Shown here piece by piece: positions 47,450 through 59,019 of a DNA stretch of 64,000 nt (position 1 is the stretch's first letter; each line of letters begins with the position of its first letter). The translations under genes were made by a program, and so were the position numbers. The stretch lies in assembly GCA_004369045.1 (NCBI GenBank), contig ML213503.1, forward strand, positions 447,343 through 511,342. Reading direction: 5' to 3'. The stretch comes from Heliocybe sulcata (Eukaryota > Basidiomycota > Agaricomycetes > Gloeophyllales > Gloeophyllaceae). The notes under the pieces are model-generated. The model made no database searches. It had not been told where the DNA came from and worked only from the letters and a program-made list of their open reading frames with translations.

Positions 47450-47867
47450 GACAAGTGTGTTGTTGAGGAGGGCGGCGACCGAGCAGCCCAGGGATATAAA
47501 GCCCTGCAGGCAACGCCAAGACCATGCCCAGACATAAGAGATCTACACTGATTATGATGTCATATCTGCCTTTCATTGCCTTCGAGCATCCGATACGAGT
47601 GTTGTATATGGTAATCCTATTCCCAGACTCAGCGTATGTCAGGGCTAATTTGTACTGCGCGAAATGTGAAGTCACTTAGTTTGAATCGCCATAGCAGTCG
47701 CATTCTGGATCCTGATTTTCTGAACAGATCAGTCCAGAAGAGCATGGCGAAAGAACTCGACAATATTATGCCCATCGAAACAGTGTATACAGTGGAATAA
47801 CAATATAGCAATACAACACTAGTGATACAATATACACGTACTTCTATGAACAGTCGCATTCTGGCAC
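47450..47867. other. het-C promoter and TAF2 3' region
   Basis: 418 bases between the het-C start and the TAF2 stop, both on the minus strand. It is AT-richer than its neighbours. No further gene is seen. Confidence 0.5.
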
Positions 47868-50800
47868 TCAATGCACCCGCGCCCGCTTGCTCGTAGGCTG
47901 CGGCGTCGCACTCCCGCCTTTCGAGTCCGTATCCTTCCTCTTCTTGCTCTGCTGCTGCTTCACATTGGCCAAGAGCTCGCGATACCTATTCTTCAACAAC
48001 ACAGCGATCTTACCCACCTCCGAGTCTGCGCCGTTGAACACGATCGAGTTCCGTACCATCAAGTCCAAGTCTGCCTCAAACGCCTCAATAGAGTCGTACT
48101 TGTCGTTGTCAAGCTTCTGCCGGATCGTCCTGAGGTCCCTCGCCGTATGACGCGGAATAACGTCGAAGTAGGTCGGGATCCCAAGCGCTACAGGGTCCAC
48201 AGGCTCACGGAATACCCAAGAGCTATAAGGGCCGCGTTACATTCAATACGGGCTGCATGACAAAATAGAGACGGAAGTACGCACGTGTCTTCAGCGACCA
48301 GCTTACCCATCAAACTCTGCAACGACCGTTTCTCCTGATAGCTGAGCTTCTTCTCCGTAGCCTTCGCCCACTCCTTCTTGAACGTCTTCTCAACAGTATC
48401 GGCCCAATTGACTGGATCCGTCATAGGCGGGTTGAACTTCCGACAATTGTGGAAGATCAGCTCCATGTCCTTTTGGAAGTCTTCCATGCAGGTATACTTT
48501 CCTTCGTTCAGCTTATTGCCCATTGTTTGGAGATCCATGGGATGAGCGATCTCCTCATAGTAAGTGGGACACCCATCTAGCACTGGATCGACCGGCCGAG
48601 CGAAGATGACCGCTTCTGGTAGCCTGAGCAGGGTTTTCAATATGTCACGGCACTTCTTCTCGTTCAAGGGCGTTGTCTGCGAAGGTGTAGAGGAAGCTTT
48701 CGTCTCCTTAGTGGGCTTGGTAGGAGTAGCAGGAGTAGATGCACGAGGCGGAGCTGTCTCCTTCGATTTCTCCCTCGGCGCATCTTGCTCTTTCTCACTC
48801 GTCTTGTCCTTCTTCTTCTCTTTCTCCTTGCCCTTGAGATTCACTTTTGCGGGTAAGGCCTCAGCAGGTGCAGGGGAAGGTGCGACCTTCTTCGCATTCT
48901 TTACGCTGAGGGTCAACTTCGTTCCGGCATTCTTCGGCTTCGGCTTCTCCTCCTTCTCTTTCTCCAGTGGTTCCTCCGTAGACGACGATCGCTGCTTCTT
49001 CTCCGGCGTCGCCAGTGCGATCAACTCATCCTCCTCATCTGGGTGTTTGCGCTTAGAACCTGTCTCCCTCTCAATGGCGATAACCTCCTCGAGAAGATCG
49101 TCATCCACATCGTGTTCGACTGGCGTCTGTGCTGCTGGCGGTTTAGGCTTCCGGTTATTGGCTTTCGCAACCGGTGCGGGGGTTGAAGGTTCGCCGTTCA
49201 CCTTAGGCGTAGAAGCACCGCCTACTTTGAGTTTGATAGTGGGACGAGACGGCGCAGGAGGTGCTGCCGGCAGATCGACGGGTGCTTTGGCAGGAGGCCT
49301 TAGAGTAAGCGGTGGAACAGCGGTAGGCTCGTGGGCCTTCGGAGGGGCAGGCGGTTCTTGATGAGCCTTGTCGGCTGCCTCCAAAGTCTTATTGATACGA
49401 GACCATTCTATACAGACAATTAAATCAGGGGTTGAACTCTTTATCAAAGGAGAACGCACGTACGCTTGTCAAAGAAGGATTCCATGGTTACTGCCTCTTT
49501 GTACGGCCATGACCCTGCGATGTTGTATGTCTTCGCATTGTTAATCACGAGACGGAAGTCTGCCTCAAAGGCAAACCGGTCATGGTACTGTCCCGCCTCT
49601 AGCTTCGCGCCCATAGTACCAAGGTCCATGGGGTGCTTGATGATGTCGAAGTAACTGCCACCAGAGTAATGAGGTTTATCCATATACAAGACATCAATCA
49701 GACTTACTTTGGTGCCCCATCTCTCACAGGGTCCACAGGTTGCAAGAACAGCGGCGCATGCTTATCCGCTCGCAGCTTCTGTAAGGCATTCCGACAAGCT
49801 CGTAAATCGTTGACGCTCATCCCCGCAGCTTGTGCTTTGGGCGCGTTCCCGCCCTTCTTGGGAGACACTGTCACGGCCTTTTTACCCTTCGGCGCAGCAG
49901 GCTTCGCGAAAATAGGTCGCCGGCCGTTGACAGCAGCATTAGGAACGCGTGGGCTCTCGACCGCTGGAGTTCCGGGTGAAAGCAGAAGTTTGGTACTGGG
50001 GATAGTTAGATGAGGCGGTATAGGAGCTTTCAATGGCCCTCCAATGGCCTTGATCATTCTCTGTGACTTCAAAGCGGGCGCCTTGACAATTGGTAGAGAA
50101 GGAGCCTGCTCCGAGACGGGTGTAGGAGGCAAGTGGATAGTGACCTTCGGTGGCGCTTCCTCTGCTCCACGGACGAGCAGATCAGCCAGCTTAAGGAGGC
50201 ACCAGCGAACCTCATGGTCGGCGTCTGGAGCCCTAGAGACGCGAAGGTTGTTTAAAAATCGCGAATCAAAATATCGAACCCGAGGGCCACTCACAATGCA
50301 AGCGGCATCAGATATTCACGCACAACCTCATTCTTCCCCACCTCCCGATCCTTCCTCAGCACCTTCATCATAACATCCACATCGCTCTTCTTCGTCGGAT
50401 CCTTGGCCTTTTCAGTCGCGGCACCGTCCTCCTCGATAAGCAAAGACTCCGACTCCTTCAAAGATGTTTTCATCTCGCCCATGGATACGAGCAACGCAAG
50501 ACTCTGCACCGCATTCTTAGCGACGTGCCTCCGTACGACACGACAAGAGTCGTGCGCCATAACGGAGAGGATGTACGCCATGACTTTCGGCGTGTACCAC
50601 TTTGTGAGAAACAGCGCGTCAAAAGCGGCGATTCGGACTTGAGTCCCATTACCCTCACTAGAGTGATAGTTAGCTGAGATGACTATCGTCTGACTCCTGA
50701 CAAGGCCTTACCGAGTAAGAGGGAAGAATATCCTAGCATCGTTGGATACAAGATTGGCCATGGCAAGCATCACGTAGAACTATAATCCTTTCAGCAATCA

Positions 50801-53800
50801 TCTCAGGGCAAAGCGGAAGACCAGACCCACCTCAATAGCGCCTACCGTAACCACATTATGCGGCGAGGGGATTAACCTGTCCATACTCCGATACCTGTCC
50901 ACCTCCGCAACGGCATCCTTCATAAGCCTAATGTCCTCATCGCTGTAATCTTTCGACTCCGTCTGCAAGAGCTCCCCCCGTTCGGGAGGAAGAATCGATA
51001 CTGTAGCAGAGGCCAGGGCCGAGATGATGTTGCAGATGTAGAAGGCGTCATGATACTACAACGTGACGGGTTACATCAGCGCAAGCTACAAGATAGGCTC
51101 ACGTACTGGATTCGCAGTATTATCGTTATACCGGAGCTGATCAATTAAGAACTTCCGTATAACCGCCGGTGTCTTCCCATCATCAAGTCGAACTCTTGCT
51201 AGGGCATTCAGGGTAGCCTGGGAGGCAACAACATCGTCAGCAAAGCCAAGTAGCTCTCCAGCCCGCGATACGCACCTTTCGCACAAAATACTCCGCAAGG
51301 TCTGAAAAATCATTCGGCTTGGGCACGTACGTATACTGGAATAAATCCTGCTTCGAATCCTCCGGCTCGTAGCAGTACCGGAGAAAAAGCTTGAACAGGT
51401 GCCACAAGCCGAGGAAGTTCAGTCTCGATGTAGCACACTGTCAACACTTTCAGTGATGCATTCTCAGCAACAGGGCGAGATCGCTTACCGAGACCAAAGC
51501 TGTCGCGGCCTCCGCCCGTATTCGGAAGAAATAATTTGACACGAGCACCGTCTTCGTGAGCGTACTCGAGACCACAGCAGTCGGCTGCTTTGCAAGCGCA
51601 TTCACCGCCTACGCGTCACAACCCACCCATCAGTTCCCTTCCTACACCATCAGACCCCACAGAAACCCCACTCACCTCTAACTGCGCAACCACATCCCTA
51701 TCCCTCTGCAGCTGACTTACCCACATGAAGTCAGGCTGCTCGAACGCAATCCCCGCAATCCACTCAAAATCGGCATCAATCCGTATCCACTCATACGTCG
51801 CCCCGCTCATTTGGGCCTCGTCCTCCTCCGTCCAGTCCACCACCCGCCAGTTCTCCCTCTCATTCTCCTTCTCCCAGATTTCCAGCCCAAAGCCCATGTC
51901 GATCAGGCCCATCGCCTCAACCGCCTCCGCATCCCCCTCCGCAGCGGCCTGTGCGGCGGCTTGACGAGCGAGGTAGCGTTTCGTATTTCGTCGTACACGC
52001 TTGTATTTGGTGTTGAAGGGTACTTCGTACCGCTTAAATGGACTTCGGATGTCGAGGACATGTTCGTACGGTGTCCCGTCCGCCTCATGAATACGGATCG
52101 TCATTTGTCCCTACCCTACCCATCAGTCTCATATGCATACCAAACGTAATCAATCGCCTTACCTCAAAGAACGGCACCGGCTTCATTAACGTCTTCATAA
52201 CCTCATTCCCCTCACACGCAGCATAAGCGGGCGCCTCCTGCCTCATACTAATCTCCACCGCCATCTTCTTCCTATTGAAACTTGCACTGAACCCAAAACT
52301 CGGGCACCCGCTCCCATATATCCACTGGTCGGCAAAACTCCTTGGATCCATCCCGCTCACCTTCCTGCACATCCTCAGAAAACTGTGCGTACTCAGCGCG
52401 TTCGCGGTCATCTCCCCAGATATGGCTGAGAGGAACAATTTGGGAAGGACACGAGATAGGCCAAGGGAGGTGCCAGATTTACAGAGACGACGGTCGAGGA
52501 TGTGGAGAACAAGGGGAGCCTTGAGGTTCACGAAGGGGAGCATGGACGCGTCCGGCGGGTCGAAATTGTAGGGCTGGCAAATGGGCGGCTGTGACCCATT
52601 ATCATACTCCAGCACCCGCTGACAATCCTTCTTCAACCTGAACCGGTACTCATTGTTCCCCATAAGCTTCCGAAGGAACAGACCGCAGATATACAGCCCA
52701 AGTCCATTCACAAGCCACGTATCCGACCACGTCTTCTGCTGAATGTTGATACCTACCCACTGGCACGCGAGGGCATGGCTGAGTGCATGCCTCGTCTCGT
52801 AGACCTGGTCAATAGCATCGTCGCCGTGAAGCAAGTCCACTGTAATCAACGACAGCGTGGCACTGTCAAACCTTGGCTGGGGTATATCGTCCACGAACAC
52901 CATCTTATACGAGCCGAAAGGGTACGACCCGAACTCGGTGGTGTAGAAGGTCATAGCGGAGCGGATGAATGAGACGCTGTTGAACAGGTGTGATTCGTGT
53001 CCCGGCAGGCAGAAGGCGTGCATGAGGGGCTGCGCGACGCCCGAGGGATCGTCCTGAGCGTTGTGGTCGGCAGTAATAGCTTGAACATGGAAGGGGCCGG
53101 CTGCCCATGCAATGTGCTGCACAGAGGTCAGCACAGTTTGGGAGAACAAGAAGATAGTCTTGTTCGAGTTGTATGGATGAGCGACCTATAGGGAGCTTGA
53201 GCTTAACAAGGAGCTGAAAGCGACAAGACAACCTACCTGTTCCACTAGGTCGCCACTACAAATAACTGCAGTAGGATATTCCCCCTGCAGCCCCTCCTGG
53301 CCATCTTCTTCCGCATCCGCTGCCTTTTCCTCCAAGTACTTCGGTACAACAAACTCGAACTCCCACGTGCACCTCTCCCAAAGGTTGTCAACGCACGGCA
53401 CCCAGCACCTTGCGGCATCGGGTGATGTCGGGGAAGTGTACGCGTGCGGAACACGCTGGTGGGGCAGCAGTTCAGCAGAAGACATTGTAAGAGACAGATG
53501 TGCTGGAACTTACGAACGGGTAGGCATCCGACGGTACGATGAATTGAAGACCGTCCGACGGGTTTCGAAGGCTGTAAACAATCTTAACCGTGATGGGACT
53601 ATATTCTGACAGAGCGGGGTTGGCAGGCTGCGTAGACGGGCCAGGGGTCTGAGGCTCAGGCGTACCCACTGCGCGCCGTTTAGTGAGCGGAACCATCTGA
53701 TACGCTACAACATACCTTCACTGGCTATACCACCATTGATGGACGAACCTGACTTGCTCAAGCGCACTTGGGCCGGAATGGCAATTGAAAGTTCACCCTC

Positions 53801-54255
53801 GTCTCCTTCTGCAAGCGCTGAGTACACCTTCCGCTTCAATTCAGGGTGATTATGAATATCACGAGGATCGGAAACGCTCAGTGACGAAAGCGGATCGTGA
53901 TGGATAAAGTCGGCAGGGTAGGAGGCGACGGTTACGGAGTGTATGTCTTATTAACGACCTGAGCTTCATGGTCCAGGCAATCTGAGCAATCAGACCACTC
54001 ACAGCATTGTCGCGAATGCAGATGAATAGTTTTTAAGTCTTTGGTAACCGGTACAATTGTGAGCTCGGTGTAGCCCTGTTCATTCATAAGACACGCCGCT
54101 CGGATCGACAAGGAGAAGACGACGCACCCAAGCACCGCCCGAAAAGTCAATCTCTAGAACAACCTTTTGATGGCTAGTAGAGACAGAAACACGGGTTAGG
54201 CCACACGATGAGTAGGGGAGCTAGAGGGTACGTATATGGAGTAGCCACGGCGCAT
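47868..54255 (-). CDS. TAF2: TFIID subunit TAF2 with three C-terminal bromodomains
   Basis: A many-exon gene; my estimate is 1,600-1,750 aa. The N-terminal TAF2 block is HQKVVLEIDF ... GYTELTIVPVTKDLKTIHLHS. The M1-aminopeptidase-like core follows (DAARCWVPCVDNLWERCTWE; SFIRSAMTFYTTEFGSYPF; TRHALSHALACQWVGINIQ). The zinc-binding HExxH is absent, as in all TAF2, so it is a scaffold and core-promoter contact in TFIID. After an armadillo-like region come three bromodomains: BD1 about 49450-49800 (YFDIIKHPMDLGTM ... NNAKTYN), BD2 about 48400-48690 (YYEEIAHPMDLQTM ... HNCRKFN) and BD3 about 47950-48220 (YFDVIPRHTARDL ... NSIVFN). Each keeps the acetyl-lysine Asn. Lys-rich linkers and a KKRKD nuclear signal near the end are present. 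The first exon is uncertain: MRRGYSI fits the family, but no GT-AG junction joins it in frame (see finding). It is divergent from mL40. Confidence 0.92.
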
Positions 54256-54530
54256 GAATTCTCGCTGCATCCTCAATTATGGGTGCTTTACCATGTCCAA
54301 GCAGTTGCAACGAGATGATTCAAATGATAACTGGTATCTCAGAGTGATAGATTCAAAGGACAGGGTCGAAGTCGCCCGAAACCACGAGCACGGTAGATAG
54401 AGAGCGTCGCTGAATGCGAGCGGCCCTGACAGAGCAGATGTGACTCAAGTCACGGGACGACGTCACAAAAGCACGAATTGGTATCTAATTTCGGAGCTTG
54501 TTGAAATTCGCAGCTTCAGCTCAGCCCACC

Positions 54531-55097
54531 ATGTCCTTCTCACTCGCACCCCTGCAAAATCTCAAACCAACTCTCCGAAAATGCCAGACATCAATACGCC
54601 ACGCTGGCCGTACCGCATCCGGCGGTGACACCCGCCCCGAAATCCTCCGTCGCACGCTCTACCCCTCCAACCTGCGCAACAAAGCGACCCCCACAGGCAC
54701 CTGGCGCCGGGACGTTGGACGCGCCCTCCAGCACGCTATCCCGTCCGTCCAAGCCCACGAGACCATCGAGCGCGCGTGGCTCCTCTACCAGCGTCACGTC
54801 CGTCGCAAGCGCGACGCGGAGCTGCAGCGCAAGTTCGAGAAGATGAGAGAGGCCATGGACGAGCTCGAGAGGCTCGACCAGTATCTGTTTACTGAGGCGA
54901 ATAGGCGGGAGGATCCGCGAGCGAGGAGTCCGAAGGAGGTCCAGTTGATGCAGCCGCTGAGAGGGTCGGAGAGGAAGGCAATGGAGGCGAGGATACGGGG
55001 CTTGTTCCCGAGAGAGTTGCGGGTCCCGACAGATACTCCTCCAAGGACAGGGTGGAATTACGACTGGAAACCTATCCGCCCAGCGAGCACTTCATGA
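54531..55097 (+). CDS. Mitochondrial large-subunit ribosomal protein mL40
   Basis: Single-exon gene, 188 aa. The N-terminus (MSFSLAPLQNLKPTLRKC, basic, no acidic residues before about 40) is a mitochondrial targeting presequence. The long charged helix ERAWLLYQRHVRRKRDAELQ with KFEKMREAMDELERL matches the helical core of mL40 (human MRPL40, yeast Mrpl28). The C-terminal LFPRELRVPTDTPPRTGW is typical of fungal copies. It acts in the mitochondrial ribosome at the central protuberance. ATG 54531 sits in good context (cccaccATGT); the frame upstream opens only from a TTG. The promoter is shared with TAF2, whose start lies about 240-275 bases away on the other strand. Confidence 0.85.
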   Translation: MSFSLAPLQNLKPTLRKCQTSIRHAGRTASGGDTRPEILRRTLYPSNLRNKATPTGTWRRDVGRALQHAIPSVQAHETIERAWLLYQRHVRRKRDAELQRKFEKMREAMDELERLDQYLFTEANRREDPRARSPKEVQLMQPLRGSERKAMEARIRGLFPRELRVPTDTPPRTGWNYDWKPIRPASTS

Positions 55098-55711
55098 CGT
55101 GAGTAAATGCCAGCGTCGTCCAGAACACTGGGAGCTGAGGCGTCCGAAGGATGTTCTCTATGCTATTTCTTTTGAGTGGCCATAATTCGTATGGCTGACG
55201 ATTGAGTTGTCCCTCTATAGACAAAACCGAAAAATTGCACCTCGTCGCGCAAGATGCTAAGTCACGCAGAGGTAATGTATTGTCACGAGGGTCTGACATT
55301 CCGCACCGATTATCACGGTGTTTTATTTAGATCTCACCACCAAGGTAATGTTGGCCTAACCTGCTGGTTACCCCGACATAGTCTGTCATACTATACGTCG
55401 ACGCTAGCGCTTTCCGAAATTTCAAACATTAATCGCGCACGTACGCCTGTCGGATTTGACGCGTTCTCGTTTGCCCTCTTCCAATTACCTCGACCGATGA
55501 CTGCTACCTCCTGCATCCCCTGATGCACTTCTTACTGCTGCTGCCATCCTTAGGAATAGCTCGAGTTTTCCTGACGGAGTAGGACACTAGTACTGTTCTA
55601 ATGATACATGGCGAGCTTGCAGCTGCCACGAGTGCGGTCTTCCTGACAATGCGTAACTGTACAGAGGTGAACATGCAATGGTACAAAGGCATCCGGACAA
55701 CACCACCATAC
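55098..55711. other. Convergent intergenic region
   Basis: Holds the 3' ends of mL40 (+) and CSN2 (-). I see no gene or repeat in it. Confidence 0.5.
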
Positions 55712-57722
55712 CTACGCTCCCCACCGATCCATCTCCCGTACACCAAACGACTCCGGCGGCAGCCCCATCCCAGGATCACCCGGCCCACCGCCAGCATTCT
55801 TCCCAATAACAACGCCATGCACGCCCTCCAACGCCTCTGTCCACTTGTCCATCGCTGCGTATCTGTTCTTCTCCAGCGTCTGCCTGGAGTTATCCGTGTC
55901 AGTATGCAAGTGTATAAGGTGAAGGGCATGGAGGATACTGACTTGCGAGATAACTCGAGCCGCATAGAGACCTGGTCTATCCGCCCGTCGACCTTGCCTT
56001 CTAGAATCAAGCCGATAAGCAATTCCTCGACTTCCTCTTTGTTGATATTTAATTGCTGCAAATGAAGGACTTCAATGGGTCTTGCTTCCTAGTGCAGGAA
56101 GTCGTGCCTACCTTGGCGAGGAACGACAGCTCAAGCCGGCTATATGGCTTGATGAGGTCGATGAGGTATTGTGTCCGCAAGCTGTTCAGCAACTCGCCGA
56201 TGTATTGCCGGATGAAAGGGTCGTCCATGATCGTCGAGCGGTTGTCTTGTTGCATTCCGGAAGTTAGCATTGCTGGGTTGCTATAACTCCCTAGACAAGG
56301 ACTGCTCACCGCGGATAATCTTCTCAGCAGCAAACACCTCCCTCCGCTGATACGCATCCACAAGGTCCGTCATCGCCTTGATCTGCGAATCGTTCTTGTA
56401 TCTGCTCGGCCTACGTCAGTACCACACTACGAAGCCGTGGGCGGGAGTACCGACGGTTTGGTCTCCTGACTGTCGAACGGGTTAACCTCGCTGCCAGTAA
56501 GCATGTTTGCGAGGACAAGGTACTTGAGGACCTGGATACGCTGCGGCGACCCGGCTTCGTCGTAGTTCCGGAAGGACTCAAAGAAGTCTTCGCTGGCTCT
56601 ATTCCACTGGCCTGCACCCCATGATCCTCATCAACACATCCGATCCTCTCACTTTCACATAGCCGAGGACGTACGTTCGCCCATCCACATCTTGCCCCCG
56701 CATTCCTTGATCACGCCCATGATGCGCGGGTGCGGGATCGCGGAGCGGACGGAGTTGGAGGCGTTGTAGATCTCTTTGAGTTTCTTAAAGTTCCGGGTCT
56801 CGTTGTGCATCTGAATCTCGAGCGCGTAGATCTCGAGGAGCTGGGTGCCCCGCTGCGATTGGTCGTCGCTGTCTGTGCTGGTACCGGTGGCGTCGTGGAG
56901 TTCTCTAATGAGCTGTGAGAGGTGAATGAACAGTACTTGGGGTGAAAGAAGGGGAAATGGTGTACCTTGGATAGACGGCCGTATTCTCGGCGGTCGAGCC
57001 ACAGCTTCGCGAGCTTAAGGTTTGTCTTGACGGAGAGACGCTGGGATAATGTATGTGTCCGTTGGTCAGTATCTCAAATATTGGCATTGTGGACCATACC
57101 TCATTCTTCGCTTCGACCAAAGCGTCCTTCGTCGCCTGGTAAAATCGCTCCAGCACATCCACCTCCACAGGCCCGCCCTTGCCCCCGCCCACATAATCCA
57201 ATATCCCATTAATGGTCTTCTCGGAGTAGTTGCGGGTCACGGCGGACTTGGTGTACGTGAGGAGCTCGGTGTAGGTCTTGAGCGCGTCGTTCGGGCGGCG
57301 GAGATGGAGGAAGAGGAGTTTTGTGGATTGCTTGAGTGCCTTGAAGCCCCTGAATTTAGTTAGCGTGTTGCAGTGGAGGATTAATGGGAGAGGCGCACCA
57401 GTCGCCCTTCTCGGATTCTTGGTCAACGATGGTGCGGAATTCTTTCAGGGCTTGTTCGGGGTTGTCTTCTTTCTTCGCTGCATCGACAGTCATGAGCCGA
57501 TCATCCGCTAGACAAAGCAATAATAACATTGGACTCACATTTGGCAGTGTAATACATGTTCTCGATGTCGACGGTCCCGGACTCGTTGGCCTCATCGTCA
57601 TCGGAATACTCGAAGCCATAGTCCTAGGTTCGAGGTCAGTCAACCTCCGGTATGTAACCCGATAAAGTTACACGCGCCTCGTCGTCGCTTCCCTGCATAT
57701 AATCGGCATCATCGTCATCCAT
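55712..57722 (-). CDS. CSN2: COP9 signalosome subunit 2
   Basis: A multi-exon gene starting [20 protein letters not shown] and [18 protein letters not shown], then MYYTAK. This acidic start and the VDIEN-YY-AK block are diagnostic of CSN2 (human has DVDIENQYYNAK). TPR-like helices follow ([57 protein letters not shown]). The PCI domain occupies the C-terminal part ([54 protein letters not shown]). It ends [10 protein letters not shown] at TAG 55712. CSN2 contacts the cullin-RING ligase and helps the signalosome remove NEDD8 from cullins. In filamentous fungi the COP9 signalosome links light and development. A DNA transposon lies 91 bases upstream of the start codon once its target duplication is counted. 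Confidence 0.94.
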
Positions 57723-57813
57723 GATGAGTCCGAAGTCAAGGCCGTCGTGGATGTCGCGGGAGAATTACAAGGAAGTTCAAGTAACAGACGCGTAGCCTGT
57801 GCTTCCTCGACTT

Positions 57814-57822
57814 AGCTTCAAC
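57814..57822. repeat. Target-site duplication, left copy (AGCTTCAAC)
   Basis: Nine bases directly abutting the left terminal inverted repeat of the 57823-59010 element. They are identical to 59011-59019. Confidence 0.9.
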
Positions 57823-57914
57823 TAGGCTCGTGACCAACCTGTCGTACCGCCATTGGGGCAGAATGTCGGTAGACAGGCTGGTCGATTTGGCGTGAGATTT
57901 ACGCTCGCAAAAAT
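57823..57914. repeat. Left terminal inverted repeat (92 bp)
   Basis: Perfect reverse complement of 58919-59010. The inner edge is the run cgcaaaaat, after which the two sides diverge at once. Confidence 0.95.
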
Positions 57915-58268
57915 TAGACCTTTTTTGCCGTCGGGATCATAGACGCTTGGGGATCGGAGATGAGCTGAGCACGTCTGAGTATGTCGGAGATAGAGATCGA
58001 GACTGAGTAACAAACAGTTTTGTAGTCGCATAACAACGCGCTCTGGATAACAATCGATTGCGCTCCGGTCGTGCGTTCGTCCAGCTTTGTGCAGCTCTCT
58101 TACCGCTGTTGCACACCAAACTAGCCTCTAAACTCGAAAACTATTTGTATCGTATGTCTTTTCCACCCCGGGAACCAGATCTAATACCTTCCATAGCGAC
58201 TTGTCATTCGGCGTATCCTCGTTAATCAAAATTGTGGGTATACTGAAAGATTGTGATATTTCGGTAAC

Positions 58269-58703
58269 CTAGTCCATACAGAGTTGGGATTCGGAGCGCA
58301 TATATGGGCTAAAAATATCAACCTGATTGGCTTGCAGTCGTTTCAGAGGTGATATAATTATCGAGACTGATTTGAGATTCCATAGTAAAGGTAGGACCAT
58401 GAATAGTGTCTTCCCGGTGCCACAGCCCGAGTAGACAACAGAGTTCCGACGCCGCATGGTTGCCAGAAGCCCACAGAGCTGGAGTTCACGAGGAACAATC
58501 CTTTTGCCGTCAATAGTAAGCAGATAGCATAGTAAGCAGACTCTCCAGATGTCAAGTCTTTTGCCGACTGAGAGAGGAGCCAGGAAAGCATCGGAAGGAG
58601 CGGAGTTTGCAGGTATTATTGATTTAGCCAGTGAAAGAAAAATAGCAGGAGGTCTAGAAGCTAGAGTATGGAAAGCATGATCCAGTTTAGAGAGTTCCTC
58701 CAT
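58269..58703 (-). pseudogene. RecQ-like helicase fragment carried by the DNA transposon
   Basis: ATG 58703 to a stop at 58269 encodes 144 aa. FLAPLSVGKRLDIWRVCLLC and IVPRELQLCGLLATM precede a Walker A/P-loop YSGCGTGKTLF (motif I) and IISPLKRLQANQV (motif Ia). This order (Q-like region, motif I, motif Ia) is that of DEAD/RecQ helicases found in many copies in Agaricomycete genomes. The frame stops shortly after motif Ia, so the DEAH box and the whole second RecA lobe are missing and it cannot be a working helicase. The open frame continues upstream of this ATG to 58817 without a start. It lies wholly inside the TIR element, so it is either captured host sequence or the remnant of an element-encoded helicase. 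Confidence 0.8.
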
Positions 58704-58918
58704 TATTTGTAGCCATACAATAGAGCAGCAGAAGGTGCAAGAGCAGCGCGTCGACGCGAAGCCTGACTTAGGTGCGTCGGCGTGTTTTGTATTGCGACTA
58801 CAAACTATTGATAGCACTACAAAGATTTCTTACTCGACTATAAAACGACTGGGAGGTCTAATATCAGCAGGCCTCGGCATGTTCGGCGGGCCTCGGTCTT
58901 GCCTCGGGGATCGCCATC

Positions 58919-59010
58919 ATTTTTGCGAGCGTAAATCTCACGCCAAATCGACCAGCCTGTCTACCGACATTCTGCCCCAATGGCGGTACGACAGGTTGGT
59001 CACGAGCCTA
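58919..59010. repeat. Right terminal inverted repeat (92 bp)
   Basis: Perfect reverse complement of 57823-57914, directly followed by the right target-site duplication. Confidence 0.95.
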
Positions 59011-59019
59011 AGCTTCAAC
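59011..59019. repeat. Target-site duplication, right copy (AGCTTCAAC)
   Basis: Identical to 57814-57822 and directly abutting the right inverted repeat. Confidence 0.9.

Larger units (their letters stand above)
57823..59010. mobile_element. 1,188-bp TIR DNA transposon, Mutator-like by target-duplication length, carrying a helicase fragment
   Basis: The element begins TAGGCTCGTGACC and ends GGTCACGAGCCTA. The left arm 57823-57914 and right arm 58919-59010 are exact reverse complements over 92 bases with no mismatch. A 9-bp direct duplication (AGCTTCAAC) abuts both ends. Long TIRs with a 9-bp duplication are the pattern of the Mutator (MULE) superfamily; hAT and KDZ elements make 8 bp. No transposase is visible, so it is non-autonomous. 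Inside, on the minus strand, lies a 144-codon piece of a RecQ-like helicase (listed separately). Perfect arms imply a very recent insertion. It sits between CSN2 (-) and Fab1 (+), in their shared promoter region. Confidence 0.93.

Noticed and set aside
48564-49361. 265-codon plus-strand frame opposite the TAF2 bromodomain linker
   Set aside because: Ser/Phe/Gly-rich antisense reading of the Lys/Pro/Ala-rich linker; no start context or domain.
57823-59010. Perfect inverted repeats considered as an assembly or cloning artefact
   Set aside because: The exact 9-bp direct duplication flanking the arms and the helicase piece inside are what transposition predicts and an artefact would not.
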